From Hydractinia symbiolongicarpus (lineage: Eukaryota; Cnidaria; Hydrozoa; Anthoathecata; Hydractiniidae), in contig NC_079884.1 of NCBI RefSeq assembly GCF_029227915.1, positions 17,362,001 through 17,426,000 of the forward strand: a stretch of DNA of 64,000 bases, read 5' to 3'. Position 1 is the stretch's first letter. Each line of letters starts with the position of its first letter. Below are positions 1 to 11,186 of the stretch, in pieces. The position numbers were made by a program, and so were the translations under genes. The notes beneath the pieces were generated by a model. It was not told where the DNA came from, did no database searches, and was given only the letters and a program-made list of their open reading frames with translations.

Positions 1-663
1 ATGTAACATTGCAAAACGACTTGGGACGTCGTAGTCCATTGAGAGTGGATGGACTAGACCAATGGTAACCTGTGGAGACAGGTGGAACCACGTGATTTAC
101 GTGTAAGGCCTTTATTACGCAGTTAAAAGACATATTACAGCCTTTATAGACCTGTACGAGTATTTCACGAAGTTATAAGGCCCATGGAGCAATGAAAAAC
201 GACTTGATACCTCGTAGTCCATTGAGGGTTAAGGGACTAGACCAATGGTAAAATGTGGAGACAGGTGGAACCACGTGATTAACGTCTAAGGCTCTTATTG
301 CGCGGTTAAAAGCCATGTTACAGTCTTTATGAACCTGTACGAGTATTTGACGGTGTTATAAGGCCATGGAGCATTGTAACAAACGACCTGAGACTTCGTA
401 GTCCATTGAGGGTTAAAGGACTAGACCAATGGTAAAATGTGGAGACAGGTGGAACCGGGTGATTTATGTGTAAGGCCTTTATTACGCTGGTAAAAGCCAT
501 GTTACAGTCTTTATAGACCTGTACGATTACTTCACGAAGTTATAAGGCCATGTAGCATTGCAAAACGACTTGGGACGTCGTAGTCCATTGAGAGTGGAAG
601 GACTAGGCCAATGGTAACCTCCGCAGTCACATGGAACCACGTAATTTACGTGTAAGGCCTTTA
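1..663. repeat. Satellite, mosaic left edge
   Basis: The window opens inside a monomer. The variant set around 190-215 (GCCCATGG followed by CTTGATACC) is shared with about 4893-4930 in HOR-B. From about 229 on, the sequence matches about 2045 onward at an offset of 1,816 bp; for example the rare ACCGGGTGATT sits at 455 and again at 2271 (CCGGG coordinates). The left edge is therefore a junction between two HOR types. Confidence 0.75.
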
Positions 664-3600
664 TTACGCGGTTAAAAGACATATTACAGCCTTTATAGAC
701 CTGTACGAGTATTTCACGAAGTTATAAGGCCATGGAGCATTGGAAAACGACCTGAGACGTCGGAGTCCATTGAGAGTGGAAGGTCTAGACCAATGGTAAC
801 CTGTGGAGACAGGTGGAACCACGTGATTTACGTGTAAGGCCTTTATTACGCAGTTAAAAGCCATGTTACAGTCTTTATAGTCCCGTACGAGTTTTTGCCA
901 GTGTTATAAGGCCATGGAGCATTGGAAAACAACCTGAGTCATCATAGTCCTTTGAGAGTGGACGATGGTAACCTCCGCAGACACGTGAAACCCCGTTATT
1001 TACGTCTAAGGCTCTTATTACGCGGATAAAAGCCGTATTACAGCCTTTATAGACCTGTACGAGTATTTCACGAAGTTATAAGGCCATGGAGCAATGGAAA
1101 ACGACTTGGGACGTCGTAGTCCATTGAGAGTGGAAGGACTAGACCAATGGTATAATCCGCAGACACGTGCAGTCACGTGAATTACATGTAAGGCCATTAT
1201 TAGGCAGCGAAAGGTCATAAAACATCCTTTAGAGACGGGTACATGTAGTTGGCGGCTATATAACGCCATGGAGTAATGGAAAACGACTTGAGACCTCGTA
1301 GTCCATTGAGAGTGGAAGGACTAGACCAATGGTAACCTCCGCAGACACGTGAAACCACGTGATTTACGTCTAAGGCCTTTATTACGCAGTTAATGGCCAT
1401 GTTACAGTCTTTATAAACCTGTACGATTATTTCACGAAGTTATAAGGCCATGTAGCATTGCAAAACGACTTGGGACGTCGTAGTCCATTGAGAGTGGAAG
1501 GACTAGACCAATGGTAACCTGTGGAGACAGGTGGAACCACGTGATTTACGTGTAAGGCCTTTATTACGCAGTTAAAAGCCATGTTACAGTCTTTATAGTC
1601 CCGTACGAGTATTTGACGGTGTTATAAGGCCATGGAGCAATGAAAAACGACTTGAGACCTCGTAGTCCATTGAGGGTTAAGGGACTAGACCAATGGTAAA
1701 ATGTGGAGACAGATGGAACCACGTGATTAACGTCTAAGGCTCTTATTGCGCGGTTAAAAGCCATGTTACAGTCTTTATGAACCTGTACGAGTATTTGACG
1801 GTGTTATAAGGCCATGGAGCATTGTAACAAACGACCTGAGACTTCGTAGTCCATTGAGGGTTAAAGGACTAGACCAATGGTAAAATGTGGAGACAGATGG
1901 AACCACGTGATTAACGTCTAAGGCTCTTATTGCGCGGTTAAAAGCCATGTTACAGTCTTTATGAACCTGTACGAGTATTTGACGGTGTTATAAGGCCATG
2001 GAGCATTGTAACAAACGACCTGAGACTTCGTAGTCCATTGAGGGTTAAGGGACTAGACCAATGGTAAAATGTGGAGACAGATGGAACCACGTGATTAACG
2101 TCTAAGGCTCTTATTGCGCGGTTAAAAGCCATGTTACAGTCTTTATGAACCTGTACGAGTATTTGACGGTGTTATAAGGCCATGGAGCATTGTAACAAAC
2201 GACCTGAGACTTCGTAGTCCATTGAGGGTTAAAGGACTAGACCAATGGTAAAATGTGGAGACAGGTGGAACCGGGTGATTTATGTGTAAGGCCTTTATTA
2301 CGCTGGTAAAAGCCATGTTACAGTCTTTATAGACCTGTACGATTACTTCACGAAGTTATAAGGCCATGTAGCATTGCAAAACGACTTGGGACGTCGTAGT
2401 CCATTGAGAGTGGAAGGACTAGGCCAATGGTAACCTCCGCAGTCACATGGAACCACGTAATTTACGTGTAAGGCCTTTATTACGCGGTTAAAAGACATAT
2501 TACAGCCTTTATAGACCTGTACGAGTATTTCACGAAGTTATAAGGCCATGGAGCATTGGAAAACGACCTGAGACGTCGGAGTCCATTGAGAGTGGAAGGT
2601 CTAGACCAATGGTAACCTGTGGAGACAGGTGGAACCACGTGATTTACGTGTAAGGCCTTTATTACGCAGTTAAAAGCCATGTTACAGTCTTTATAGTCCC
2701 GTACGAGTTTTTGCCAGTGTTATAAGGCCATGGAGCATTGGAAAACAACCTGAGTCATCATAGTCCTTTGAGAGTGGACGATGGTAACCTCCGCAGACAC
2801 GTGAAACCCCGTTATTTACGTCTAAGGCTCTTATTACGCGGATAAAAGCCGTATTACAGCCTTTATAGACCTGTACGAGTATTTCACGAAGTTATAAGGC
2901 CATGGAGCAATGGAAAACGACTTGGGACGTCGTAGTCCATTGAGAGTGGAAGGACTAGACCAATGGTATAATCCGCAGACACGTGCAGTCACGTGAATTA
3001 CATGTAAGGCCATTATTAGGCAGCGAAAGGTCATAAAACATCCTTTAGAGACGGGTACATGTAGTTGGCGGCTATATAACGCCATGGAGTAATGGAAAAC
3101 GACTTGAGACCTCGTAGTCCATTGAGAGTGGAAGGACTAGACCAATGGTAACCTCCGCAGACACGTGAAACCACGTGATTTACGTCTAAGGCCTTTATTA
3201 CGCAGTTAATGGCCATGTTACAGTCTTTATAAACCTGTACGATTATTTCACGAAGTTATAAGGCCATGTAGCATTGCAAAACGACTTGGGACGTCGTAGT
3301 CCATTGAGAGTGGAAGGACTAGACCAATGGTAACCTGTGGAGACAGGTGGAACCACGTGATTTACGTGTAAGGCCTTTATTACGCAGTTAAAAGCCATGT
3401 TACAGTCTTTATAGTCCCGTACGAGTATTTGACGGTGTTATAAGGCCATGGAGCAATGAAAAACGACTTGAGACCTCGTAGTCCATTGAGGGTTAAGGGA
3501 CTAGACCAATGGTAAAATGTGGAGACAGATGGAACCACGTGATTAACGTCTAAGGCTCTTATTGCGCGGTTAAAAGCCATGTTACAGTCTTTATGAACCT

Positions 3601-4111
3601 GTACGAGTATTTGACGGTGTTATAAGGCCATGGAGCATTGTAACAAACGACCTGAGACTTCGTAGTCCATTGAGGGTTAAAGGACTAGACCAATGGTAAA
3701 ATGTGGAGACAGATGGAACCACGTGATTAACGTCTAAGGCTCTTATTGCGCGGTTAAAAGCCATGTTACAGTCTTTATGAACCTGTACGAGTATTTGACG
3801 GTGTTATAAGGCCATGGAGCATTGTAACAAACGACCTGAGACTTCGTAGTCCATTGAGGGTTAAAGGACTAGACCAATGGTAGAATGTGGAGACAGGTGG
3901 AACCAGGTGATTTATGTGTAAGGCCTTTATTACGCTGGTAAAAGCCATGTTACAGTCTTTATAGACCTGTACGATTACTTCACGAAGTTATAAGGCCATG
4001 TAGCATTGCAAAACGACTTGGGACGTCGTAGTCCATTGAGAGTGGAAGGACTAGGCCAATGGTAACCTCCGCAGTCACATGGAACCTCGTAATTTACGTG
4101 TAAGGCCTTTA
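664..4111. repeat. HOR-A, two tandem units (1,816 and 1,632 bp)
   Basis: Diagnostic monomers at 664, 1018, 1215 and 1564 recur in order at 2480, 2834, 3031 and 3380, all offset by 1,816 bp. The next copy begins at 4112, only 1,632 bp later. The difference of 184 bp equals one fewer copy of the 184-bp monomer run. Boundaries given here are phase anchors, not true breakpoints. A further HOR-A locus lies at 8861-11186. Confidence 0.85.
1741..2292. repeat. Run of 184-bp monomers inside HOR-A
   Basis: The string TCTTATTGCGCGG recurs at 1741, 1925 and 2109, exactly 184 bp apart. These monomers carry GCATTGTAACAAACGACC, slightly longer than the usual GCATTGGAAAACGACC, which accounts for the extra 2 bp. 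Equivalent runs start at 3557 and 3741, and at 10634 and 10818; a single copy is at 9186. The copy number of this run is the main length difference between HOR-A units. Confidence 0.85.
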
Positions 4112-6014
4112 TTACGCGGTTAAAAGACATGTTACAGCCTTTATAGACCTGTACGAGTATTTCACGAAGTTATAAGGCCATGGAGCATTGGAAAACGACC
4201 TGAGACGTCGGAGTCCATTGAGAGTGAAAGGTCTAGACCAATGGTAACCTGTGGAGACAGGTGGAACCACGTGATTTACGTGTAAGGCCTTTATTACGCA
4301 GTTAAAAGCCATGTTACAGTCTTTATAGTCCCGTACGAGTTTTTGCCAGTGTTATAAGGCCATGGAGCATTGGAAAACAACCTGAGTCATCATAGTCCTT
4401 TGAGAGTGGACGATGGTAACCTCCGCAGACACGTGAAACCCCATTATTTACGTCTAAGGCTCTTATTACGCGGATAAAAGCCGTATTACAGCCTTTATAG
4501 ACCTGTACGAGTATTTCACGAAGTTATAAGGCCATGGAGCAATGGAAAACGACTTGGGACGTCGTAGTCCATTGAGAGTGGAAGGACTAGACCAATGGTA
4601 AAATCCGCAGACACGTGCAGTCACGTGAATTACATGTAAGGCCATTATTAGGCAGCGAAAGGTCATAAAACATCCTTTAGAGACGGGTACATGTAGTTGG
4701 CGGCTATATAACGCCATGGTGCAATGGAAAACGAATTGGGACGTCATGGTCGAGTAAGAGTGGAAGGACTAGACCAATGGTTACCTCCGCAGACACGTGA
4801 AATCACGTGATTTACGTGTAAGGCCTTTATTACGCGGTTAAAAGACATATTACAGCCTTTATAGACCTGTACGAGTATTTCACGAAGTTATAAGGCCCAT
4901 GGAGCAATGAAAAACGACTTGATACCTCGTAGTCCATTGAGGGTTAAGGGACTAGACCAATGGTAAAATGTGGAGACAGGTGGAACCACGTGATTAACGT
5001 CTAAGGCTCTTATTGCGCGGTTAAAAGCCATGTTACAGTCTTTATCAACCTGTACGAGTATTTGACGGTGTTATAAGGCCATGGAGCATTGTAAAAAACG
5101 ACCTGAGACGTCGGAGTCCATTGAGAGTGGAAGGACTAGACCAATGGTAACCTGTGGAGACAGGTGAAACCACGTGATTTACGTGTAAGGCCTTTATTAC
5201 GCAGTTAAAGGCCATGTTACAGTCTTTATAGACCTGTACGATTATTTCACGAAGTTATAAGGTCATGTAGCATTGCAAAACGACTTGGGACGTCGTAGTT
5301 CATTGAGAGTGAAAGGACTAGACCAATGATAACCTCCGCAGACACGTGAAACTACGTGATTTACGTCTAAGGCTCTTATTACGCGGTTAAAAGCCATGTT
5401 ACAGTCTTTATGAACCTCTACGAGTACTTGACGGTGTTATAAGGACATGGAGCATTGGAAAATGACTTGAGACCTCGTAGTCAATTGAGGGTTAAAGGAC
5501 TAGACCAATGGTAAAATGTGGAGACAGGTGGAACCACGTGATTTATGTGTAAGGCCTTTATTACGCTGGTAAAAGCCATGTTACAGTCTTTATAGTCCCG
5601 TACGAGTTTTTGACAGTGTTATAAGGGCATGGAGCATTGGAAAACAACCTGAGTCATCATAGTCCTTTGAGAGTGGACGATGATAACCTCCGCAGACACG
5701 TGAAACCCCGTTATTTACGTCTAAGGCTCTTATTACGCGGTTAAAAGCCGTATTACAGCCTTTATAGACCTGTACGAGTATTTCACGTAGTTATAAGGCC
5801 ATGGAGCAATGGAAAACGACTTGGGACGTCGTAGTCCATTGAGAGTGGAAGGACTAGACCAATGGTAAAATCCGCAGACACGTGCAGTCACGTGAATTAC
5901 ATGTAAGGCCATTATTAGGCAGCGAAAGGTCATAAAACATCCTTTAGAGAGGGGTACATGTAGTTGGCGGCTATATAACGCCATGGTGCAATGGAAAACG
6001 AATTGGGACATCAT
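4112..6014. repeat. HOR-B, first copy
   Basis: It matches 11187-13089 in order at an offset of 7,075 bp (4112 to 11187, 4466 to 11541, 5733 to 12808). Small differences are visible, such as GACGATGATAACC near 5678 against GACGATGGTAACC near 12754. The left part (4112 to about 4747) is also the continuation of HOR-A, so HOR-A and HOR-B share monomers. Confidence 0.8.
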
Positions 6015-7861
6015 AGTCGAATAAGAGTGAAAGGGCTAGACCAATGGTAACCTCCGCAGTCACGTGGAACCACGTAATTTACGTGTAAGGCCTTTTTTAC
6101 GCGGTTAAAAGACATATTACAGCCTTTATAGACCTGTACGAGTATTTCACGAAGTTATAAGGCCGTGGAGCAATGGAAAACGACTTGAGACCTCGTAGTC
6201 CATTGAGAGTGGAAGGACTAGACCAATGGTAACCTCCGCAGACACGTGAAACCACGTGATTTAAGTCTAAGGCTCTTATTACGCGGCTAAAAGCCATGTT
6301 ACAGTCTTTATGAACCTGTACGAGTATTTGACGGTGTTATAAGGCCATGGAGCATTGGAAAACGACCTGAGACGTCGGAGTCCATTGAGAGTGGAAGGTC
6401 TAGACCAATGGTAACCTGTGGAGACAGGTGGAACCACGTGATTTACGTGTAAGGCCTTTATTACGCGGTTAAAAGCCATATTACAGCCTTTATAGACCTG
6501 TACGAGTATTTCACGAAGTTACAAGGCCATGGAGCAATGCAAAAGGACTTGGGACGTCGTAGTCCATTGAGAGTGGAAGGACTAGAACAATGGTAACTTC
6601 CGCAGACACGTGAAACAACGTGATTTACGTCTAAGTCTCTTATTACGCGGTTAAAAGCCATGTTACAGTCTTTATGAACCTCTACGAGTACTTGACGGTG
6701 TTTTAAGGCAATGGAGCATTGCAAAACGACTTGGGACGTCGTAGCCCATTGAGAGTGAAAGGACTACACCAATGGTAAAATCCGCAGACACGTGCAGTCA
6801 CGTGAATTAAATGTAAGGCCATTATTAGGCAGCGAAAGGTCATAAAACATCCTTTAGAGACGGGCACATGTAGTTGGCGGTTATATTACGCCATGGTGCA
6901 ATGGAAAACGAATTGGGACGTCATAGTTGAGTGAGGGTTGAAGGACTAGACCAATGGTAACCTCCGCAGACACGTGAATCCACGTGATTTACGTCTAAGG
7001 CTCTTATTACGCGGTTAAAAGCCATGTTACAGTCTTTATGAACCTGTACGAGTATTTGACGGTGTTATGAGGCCATGGAGCATTGGAAAACGACCTGAGA
7101 CGTAGGAGTCCATTGCGAGTGGAAGGTCTAGACCAATGGTAACCTGTGGAGACAGGTGGAACCACGTGATTTACGTGTAAGGCGTTTATTAGGCAGTTAA
7201 TAGCCATGTTACAGTCTTTATAGCCCTGAACATGTAGTTGACGGTGTTATAACGCCATGGTGTAATGGCAAACGAATTAGGCGGTATAGTCGAATAAGAG
7301 TGAAAGGGCTAGACCAATGGTAACCTCCGCAGTCACGTGGAACCACGTGATTTACGTCTAAGGCTCTTATTACGCGGTTAAAAGCCATGTTACAGTCTTT
7401 ATGAACCTGTACGAGTATTTGACGGTGTTATAAGGCCATGGAGCATTGTAAAAAACAACCTGAGACGTCAGAGTCCATTGATAGTGGAAGGACTAGACCA
7501 ATGGTAACCTGTGGAGACAGGTGAAACGACGTGATTAACGTGTAAGGCCTTTATTGCGCAGTTAAAGGCCATGTTACAGTCTTTTTAGACCTGTACGATT
7601 ATTTCACGAAGTTATAAGGCCATGTAGCATTGCAAAACGACTTGGGACGTCGTAGTCCATTGAGAGTGGAAGGACTAGGCCAATGGTAACCTCCGCAGTC
7701 ACGCGGAACCACGTAATTTACGTGTAAGGCCTTTATTACGCGGTTAAAAGACATATTACAGCCTTTATAGACCTGTACGAGTATTTCACGAAGTTATAAG
7801 GCCATGGAGCATTGGAAAACGACCTGAGACGTCGGAGTCCATTGAGAGTGGAAGGTCTAGA

Positions 7862-7866
7862 CCAAT
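7862..7866 (+). promoter_or_regulatory. CCAAT box, one per monomer (example)
   Basis: GACCAATGG fits the RRCCAATSR consensus bound by the histone-fold factor NF-Y in animals and its HAP relatives in fungi and plants. The same string lies at the same place in most monomers of the window. It is lost in two recurring variants: a 10-bp deletion (left part of the array) and GACTAATGG (right part). Occupancy is inferred only. A conserved string in a satellite may simply reflect homogenisation. Confidence 0.4.
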
Positions 7867-7871
7867 GGTAA

Positions 7872-7885
7872 CCTGTGGAGACAGG
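7872..7885. repeat. Short inverted repeat CCTGT-ggag-ACAGG (example)
   Basis: A perfect 5-bp stem with a 4-nt loop just after the CCAAT box. It occurs in monomers of the CTGTGGAGACAGG class and is absent from the CTCCGCAGACACG class, so it marks a monomer subfamily. Dyads are common in centromeric satellites of many eukaryotes, but a stem this short could be incidental. Confidence 0.5.
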
Positions 7886-7897
7886 TGGAACCACGTG
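7882..7897. promoter_or_regulatory. Paired E-box-like sites 10 bp apart (example, class 1)
   Basis: CAGGTG starts at 7882 and CACGTG at 7892, separated by GAAC. Both fit CANNTG, the core bound by basic helix-loop-helix proteins, and their starts are one helical turn apart. Other monomer classes keep the 10-bp spacing with different sequences (see 8245-8260, 49178-49193, 62105-62120). Binding is inferred. Confidence 0.4.
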
Positions 7898-7906
7898 ATT
7901 TACGTG
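7892..7906. repeat. Inverted repeat CACGT-gattt-ACGTG (example)
   Basis: A perfect 5-bp inverted repeat overlapping the second E-box-like site. A stronger version, CACGTAATTTACGTG, with 7-bp arms around a single T, is found in another class (8255-8269). It is present in many monomers. Confidence 0.55.
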
Positions 7907-8242
7907 TAAGGCCTTTATTACGCAGTTAAAAGCCATGTTACAGTCTTTATAGTCCCGTACGAGTTTTTGCCAGTGTTATAAGGCAATGGAGCATTGGAAA
8001 ACGACCTGAGACGTCGGAGTCCATTGAGAGTGGAAGGTCTAGACCAATGGTAACCTGTGGAGACAGGTGGAACCACGTGATTTACGTGTAAGGCCTTTAT
8101 TAGGCAGTTAATAGCCATGTTACAGTCTTTATAGCCCTGAACATGTAGTTGACGGTGTTATAACGCCATGGTGTAATGACAAACGAATTAGGCGGTATAG
8201 TCGAATAAGAGTGAAAGGGCTAGACCAATGGTAACCTCCGCA

Positions 8243-8269
8243 GTCACGTGGAACCACGTAATTTACGTG
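8243..8269. promoter_or_regulatory. GTCACGTG plus near-palindrome (example, class 2)
   Basis: GTCACGTG at 8243-8250 fits RTCACRTG, the CDEI element bound by Cbf1 at budding-yeast point centromeres. At 8255-8269, CACGTAA-T-TTACGTG is a 15-bp near-palindrome with 7-bp arms. The two CACGT cores start 10 bp apart (8245 and 8255). This arrangement recurs in every CTCCGCAGTCACGTGG monomer. The CDEI likeness is only an 8-bp match, and any centromere role is inference. Confidence 0.4.
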
Positions 8270-8860
8270 TAAGGCCTTTATTACGCGGTTAAAAGACATA
8301 TTACAGCCTTTATAGACCTGTACGAGTATTTCACGAAGTTATAAGGCCAAGAAGCAATGAAAAACGACTTGGGACGTCGTAGTCCATTGAGAGTGGAAGG
8401 ACTAGACCAATGGTAACTTCCGCAGACACGTGAAACAACGTGATTTACGTCTAAGGCTCTTATTACGCGGTTAAAAGCCATGTTACAGTCTTTATGAACC
8501 TCTACGAGTACTTGACGGTGTTTTGAGGCAATGGAGCATTGCAAAACGACTTGGGACGTCGTAGCCCATTGAGAGTGGAAGGACTACACCAATGGTAAAA
8601 TCCGCAGACACGTGCAGTCACGTGAATTACATGTAAGGCCATTATTAGGCAGCGAAAGGTCATAAAACATCCTTTAGAGACGGGTACATGTAGTTGGCGG
8701 TTATATTACGCCATGGTGCAATGGAAAACGAATTGGGACGTCATAGTCGAGTGAGAGTTGAAGAACTAGACCAATGGTAACCTCCGCAGACACGTGAAAC
8801 CACGTGATTTACGTCTAAGGCCTTTATTACGCAGTTAATGGCCATGTTACAGTCTTTATA

Positions 8861-11186
8861 AACCTGTACGATTATTTCACGAAGTTATAAGGCCATGTAA
8901 CATTGCAAAACGACTTGGGACGTCGTAGTCCATTGAGAGTGGAAGGACTAGACCAATGGTAACCTGTGGAGACAGGTGGAACCACGTGATTTACGTGTAA
9001 GGCCTTTATTACGCAGTTAAAAGCCATGTTACAGTCTTTATAGTCCCGTAAGAGTATTTGACGGTGTTATAAGGCCATGGAGCAATGAAAAACGACTTGA
9101 GACCTCGTAGTCCATTGAGGGTTAAGGGACTAGACCAATGGTAAAATGTGGAGACAGATGGAACCACGTGATTAACGTCTAAGGCTCTTATTGCGCGGTT
9201 AAAAGCCATGTTACAGTCTTTATGAACCTGTACGAGTATTTGACGGTGTTATAAGGCCATGGAGCATTGTAACAAACGACCTGAGACTTCGTAGTCCATT
9301 GAGGGTTAAAGGACTAGACCAATGGTAAAATGTGGAGACAGGTGGAACCGGGTGATTTATGTGTAAGGCCTTTATTACGCTGGTAAAAGCCATGTTACAG
9401 TCTTTATAGACCTGTACGATTACTTCACGAAGTTATAAGGCCATGTAGCATTGCAAAACGACTTGGGACGTCGTAGTCCATTGAGAGTGGAAGGACTAGG
9501 CCAATGGTAACCTCCGCAGTCACATGGAACCACGTAATTTACGTGTAAGGCCTTTATTACGCGGTTAAAAGACATATTACAGCCTTTATAGACCTGTACG
9601 AGTATTTCACGAAGTTATAAGGCCATGGAGCATTGGAAAACGACCTGAGACGTCGGAGTCCATTGAGAGTGGAAGGTCTAGACCAATGGTAACCTGTGGA
9701 GACAGGTGGAACCACGTGATTTACGTGTAAGGCCTTTATTACGCAGTTAAAAGCCATGTTACAGTCTTTATAGTCCCGTACGAGTTTTTGCCAGTGTTAT
9801 AAGGCCATGGAGCATTGGAAAACAACCTGAGTCATCATAGTCCTTTGAGAGTGGACGATGGTAACCTCCGCAGACACGTGAAACCCCGTTATTTACGTCT
9901 AAGGCTCTTATTACGCGGATAAAAGCCGTATTACAGCCTTTATAGACCTGTACGAGTATTTCACGAAGTTATAAGGCCATGGAGCAATGGAAAACGACTT
10001 GGGACGTCGTAGTCCATTGAGAGTGGAAGGACTAGACCAATGGTATAATCCGCAGACACGTGCAGTCACGTGAATTACATGTAAGGCCATTATTAGGCAG
10101 CGAAAGGTCATAAAACATCCTTTAGAGACGGGTACATGTAGTTGGCGGCTATATAACGCCATGGAGTAATGGAAAACGACTTGAGACCTCGTAGTCCATT
10201 GAGAGTGGAAGGACTAGACCAATGGTAACCTCCGCAGACACGTGAAACCACGTGATTTACGTCTAAGGCCTTTATTACGCAGTTAATGGCCATGTTACAG
10301 TCTTTATAAACCTGTACGATTATTTCACGAAGTTATAAGGCCATGTAGCATTGCAAAACGACTTGGGACGTCGTAGTCCATTGAGAGTGGAAGGACTAGA
10401 CCAATGGTAACCTGTGGAGACAGGTGGAACCACGTGATTTACGTGTAAGGCCTTTATTACGCAGTTAAAAGCCATGTTACAGTCTTTATAGTCCCGTACG
10501 AGTATTTGACGGTGTTATAAGGCCATGGAGCAATGAAAAACGACTTGAGACCTCGTAGTCCATTGAGGGTTAAGGGACTAGACCAATGGTAAAATGTGGA
10601 GACAGATGGAACCACGTGATTAACGTCTAAGGCTCTTATTGCGCGGTTAAAAGCCATGTTACAGTCTTTATGAACCTGTACGAGTATTTGACGGTGTTAT
10701 AAGGCCATGGAGCATTGTAACAAACGACCTGAGACTTCGTAGTCCCTTGAGGGTTAAAGGACTAGACCAATGGCAAAATGTGGAGACAGATGGAACCACG
10801 TGATTAACGTCTAAGGCTCTTATTGCGCGGTTAAAAGCCATGTTACAGTCTTTATGAACCTGTACGAGTATTTGACGGTGTTATAAGGCCATGGAGCATT
10901 GTAACAAACGACCTGAGACTTCGTAGTCCATTGAGGGTTAAAGGACTAGACCAATGGTAAAATGTGGAGACAGGTGGAACCAGGTGATTTATGTGTAAGG
11001 CCTTTATTACGCTGGTAAAAGCCATGTTACAGTCTTTATAGACCTGTACGATTACTTCACGAAGTTATAAGGCCATGTAGCATTGCAAAACGACTTGGGA
11101 CGTCGTAGTCCATTGAGTGGAAGGACTAGGCCAATGGTAACCTCCGCAGTCACATGGAACCTCGTAATTTACGTGTAAGGCCTTTA
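8861..11186. repeat. HOR-A, second locus (1,448- and 1,630-bp spacings)
   Basis: The monomers at 9009 and 10457 are the same diagnostic type, 1,448 bp apart. This is 1,816 minus two 184-bp monomers. The spacing from 9557 to 11187 is 1,630 bp: the 1,632-bp unit minus a 2-bp deletion near 11115 (CATTGAGTGG instead of CATTGAGAGTGG). The rare CCGGG variant is at 9348. HOR-A units separated by about 7 kb are therefore near-copies. Confidence 0.8.

Larger units (their letters stand above)
7801..7982. repeat. Representative 182-bp monomer
   Basis: This copy serves as the coordinate reference. It starts at GCCATGG (a CCATGG site present in most monomers) and the next monomer starts at 7983. By hand count it has 34 C, 50 G and 8 CpG. 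In order it holds a variable 5' part (1-55), the CCAAT box (62-66), a short dyad CCTGT-ggag-ACAGG (72-85), paired E-box-like sites starting at 82 and 92, a second dyad (92-106), a pyrimidine-rich CCTTTATTACG stretch (from 112), and a 3' part ending in TTATAAGG. Choosing GCCATGG as the start is arbitrary, because a tandem repeat has no natural start. Confidence 0.9.
6015..8860. repeat. Satellite mosaic without clear tandem HOR
   Basis: Monomers of several subfamilies follow each other. The block near 6097-6724 reappears at about 15702-16329 at an offset of 9,605 bp. The monomer at 6461 reappears at 8281 (10 x 182 bp). A distinct subfamily with GGTGTAATGGCAAACGAATT appears here first (about 7258). 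No gene or foreign insertion is seen. Confidence 0.7.

Noticed and set aside
5958-5983. TATA-like GGCTATATAACGCC in class 4 monomers as a promoter
   Set aside because: It is part of the repeat, varies to TATATTACG in many copies, and has no transcription unit downstream. Satellite transcription is possible but not shown by this.
7801-7807. CCATGG as a translation start context
   Set aside because: ATG in CCATGG on the plus strand is followed by early stops in the copies examined. It is useful only as a restriction landmark that would give a 182-bp ladder.
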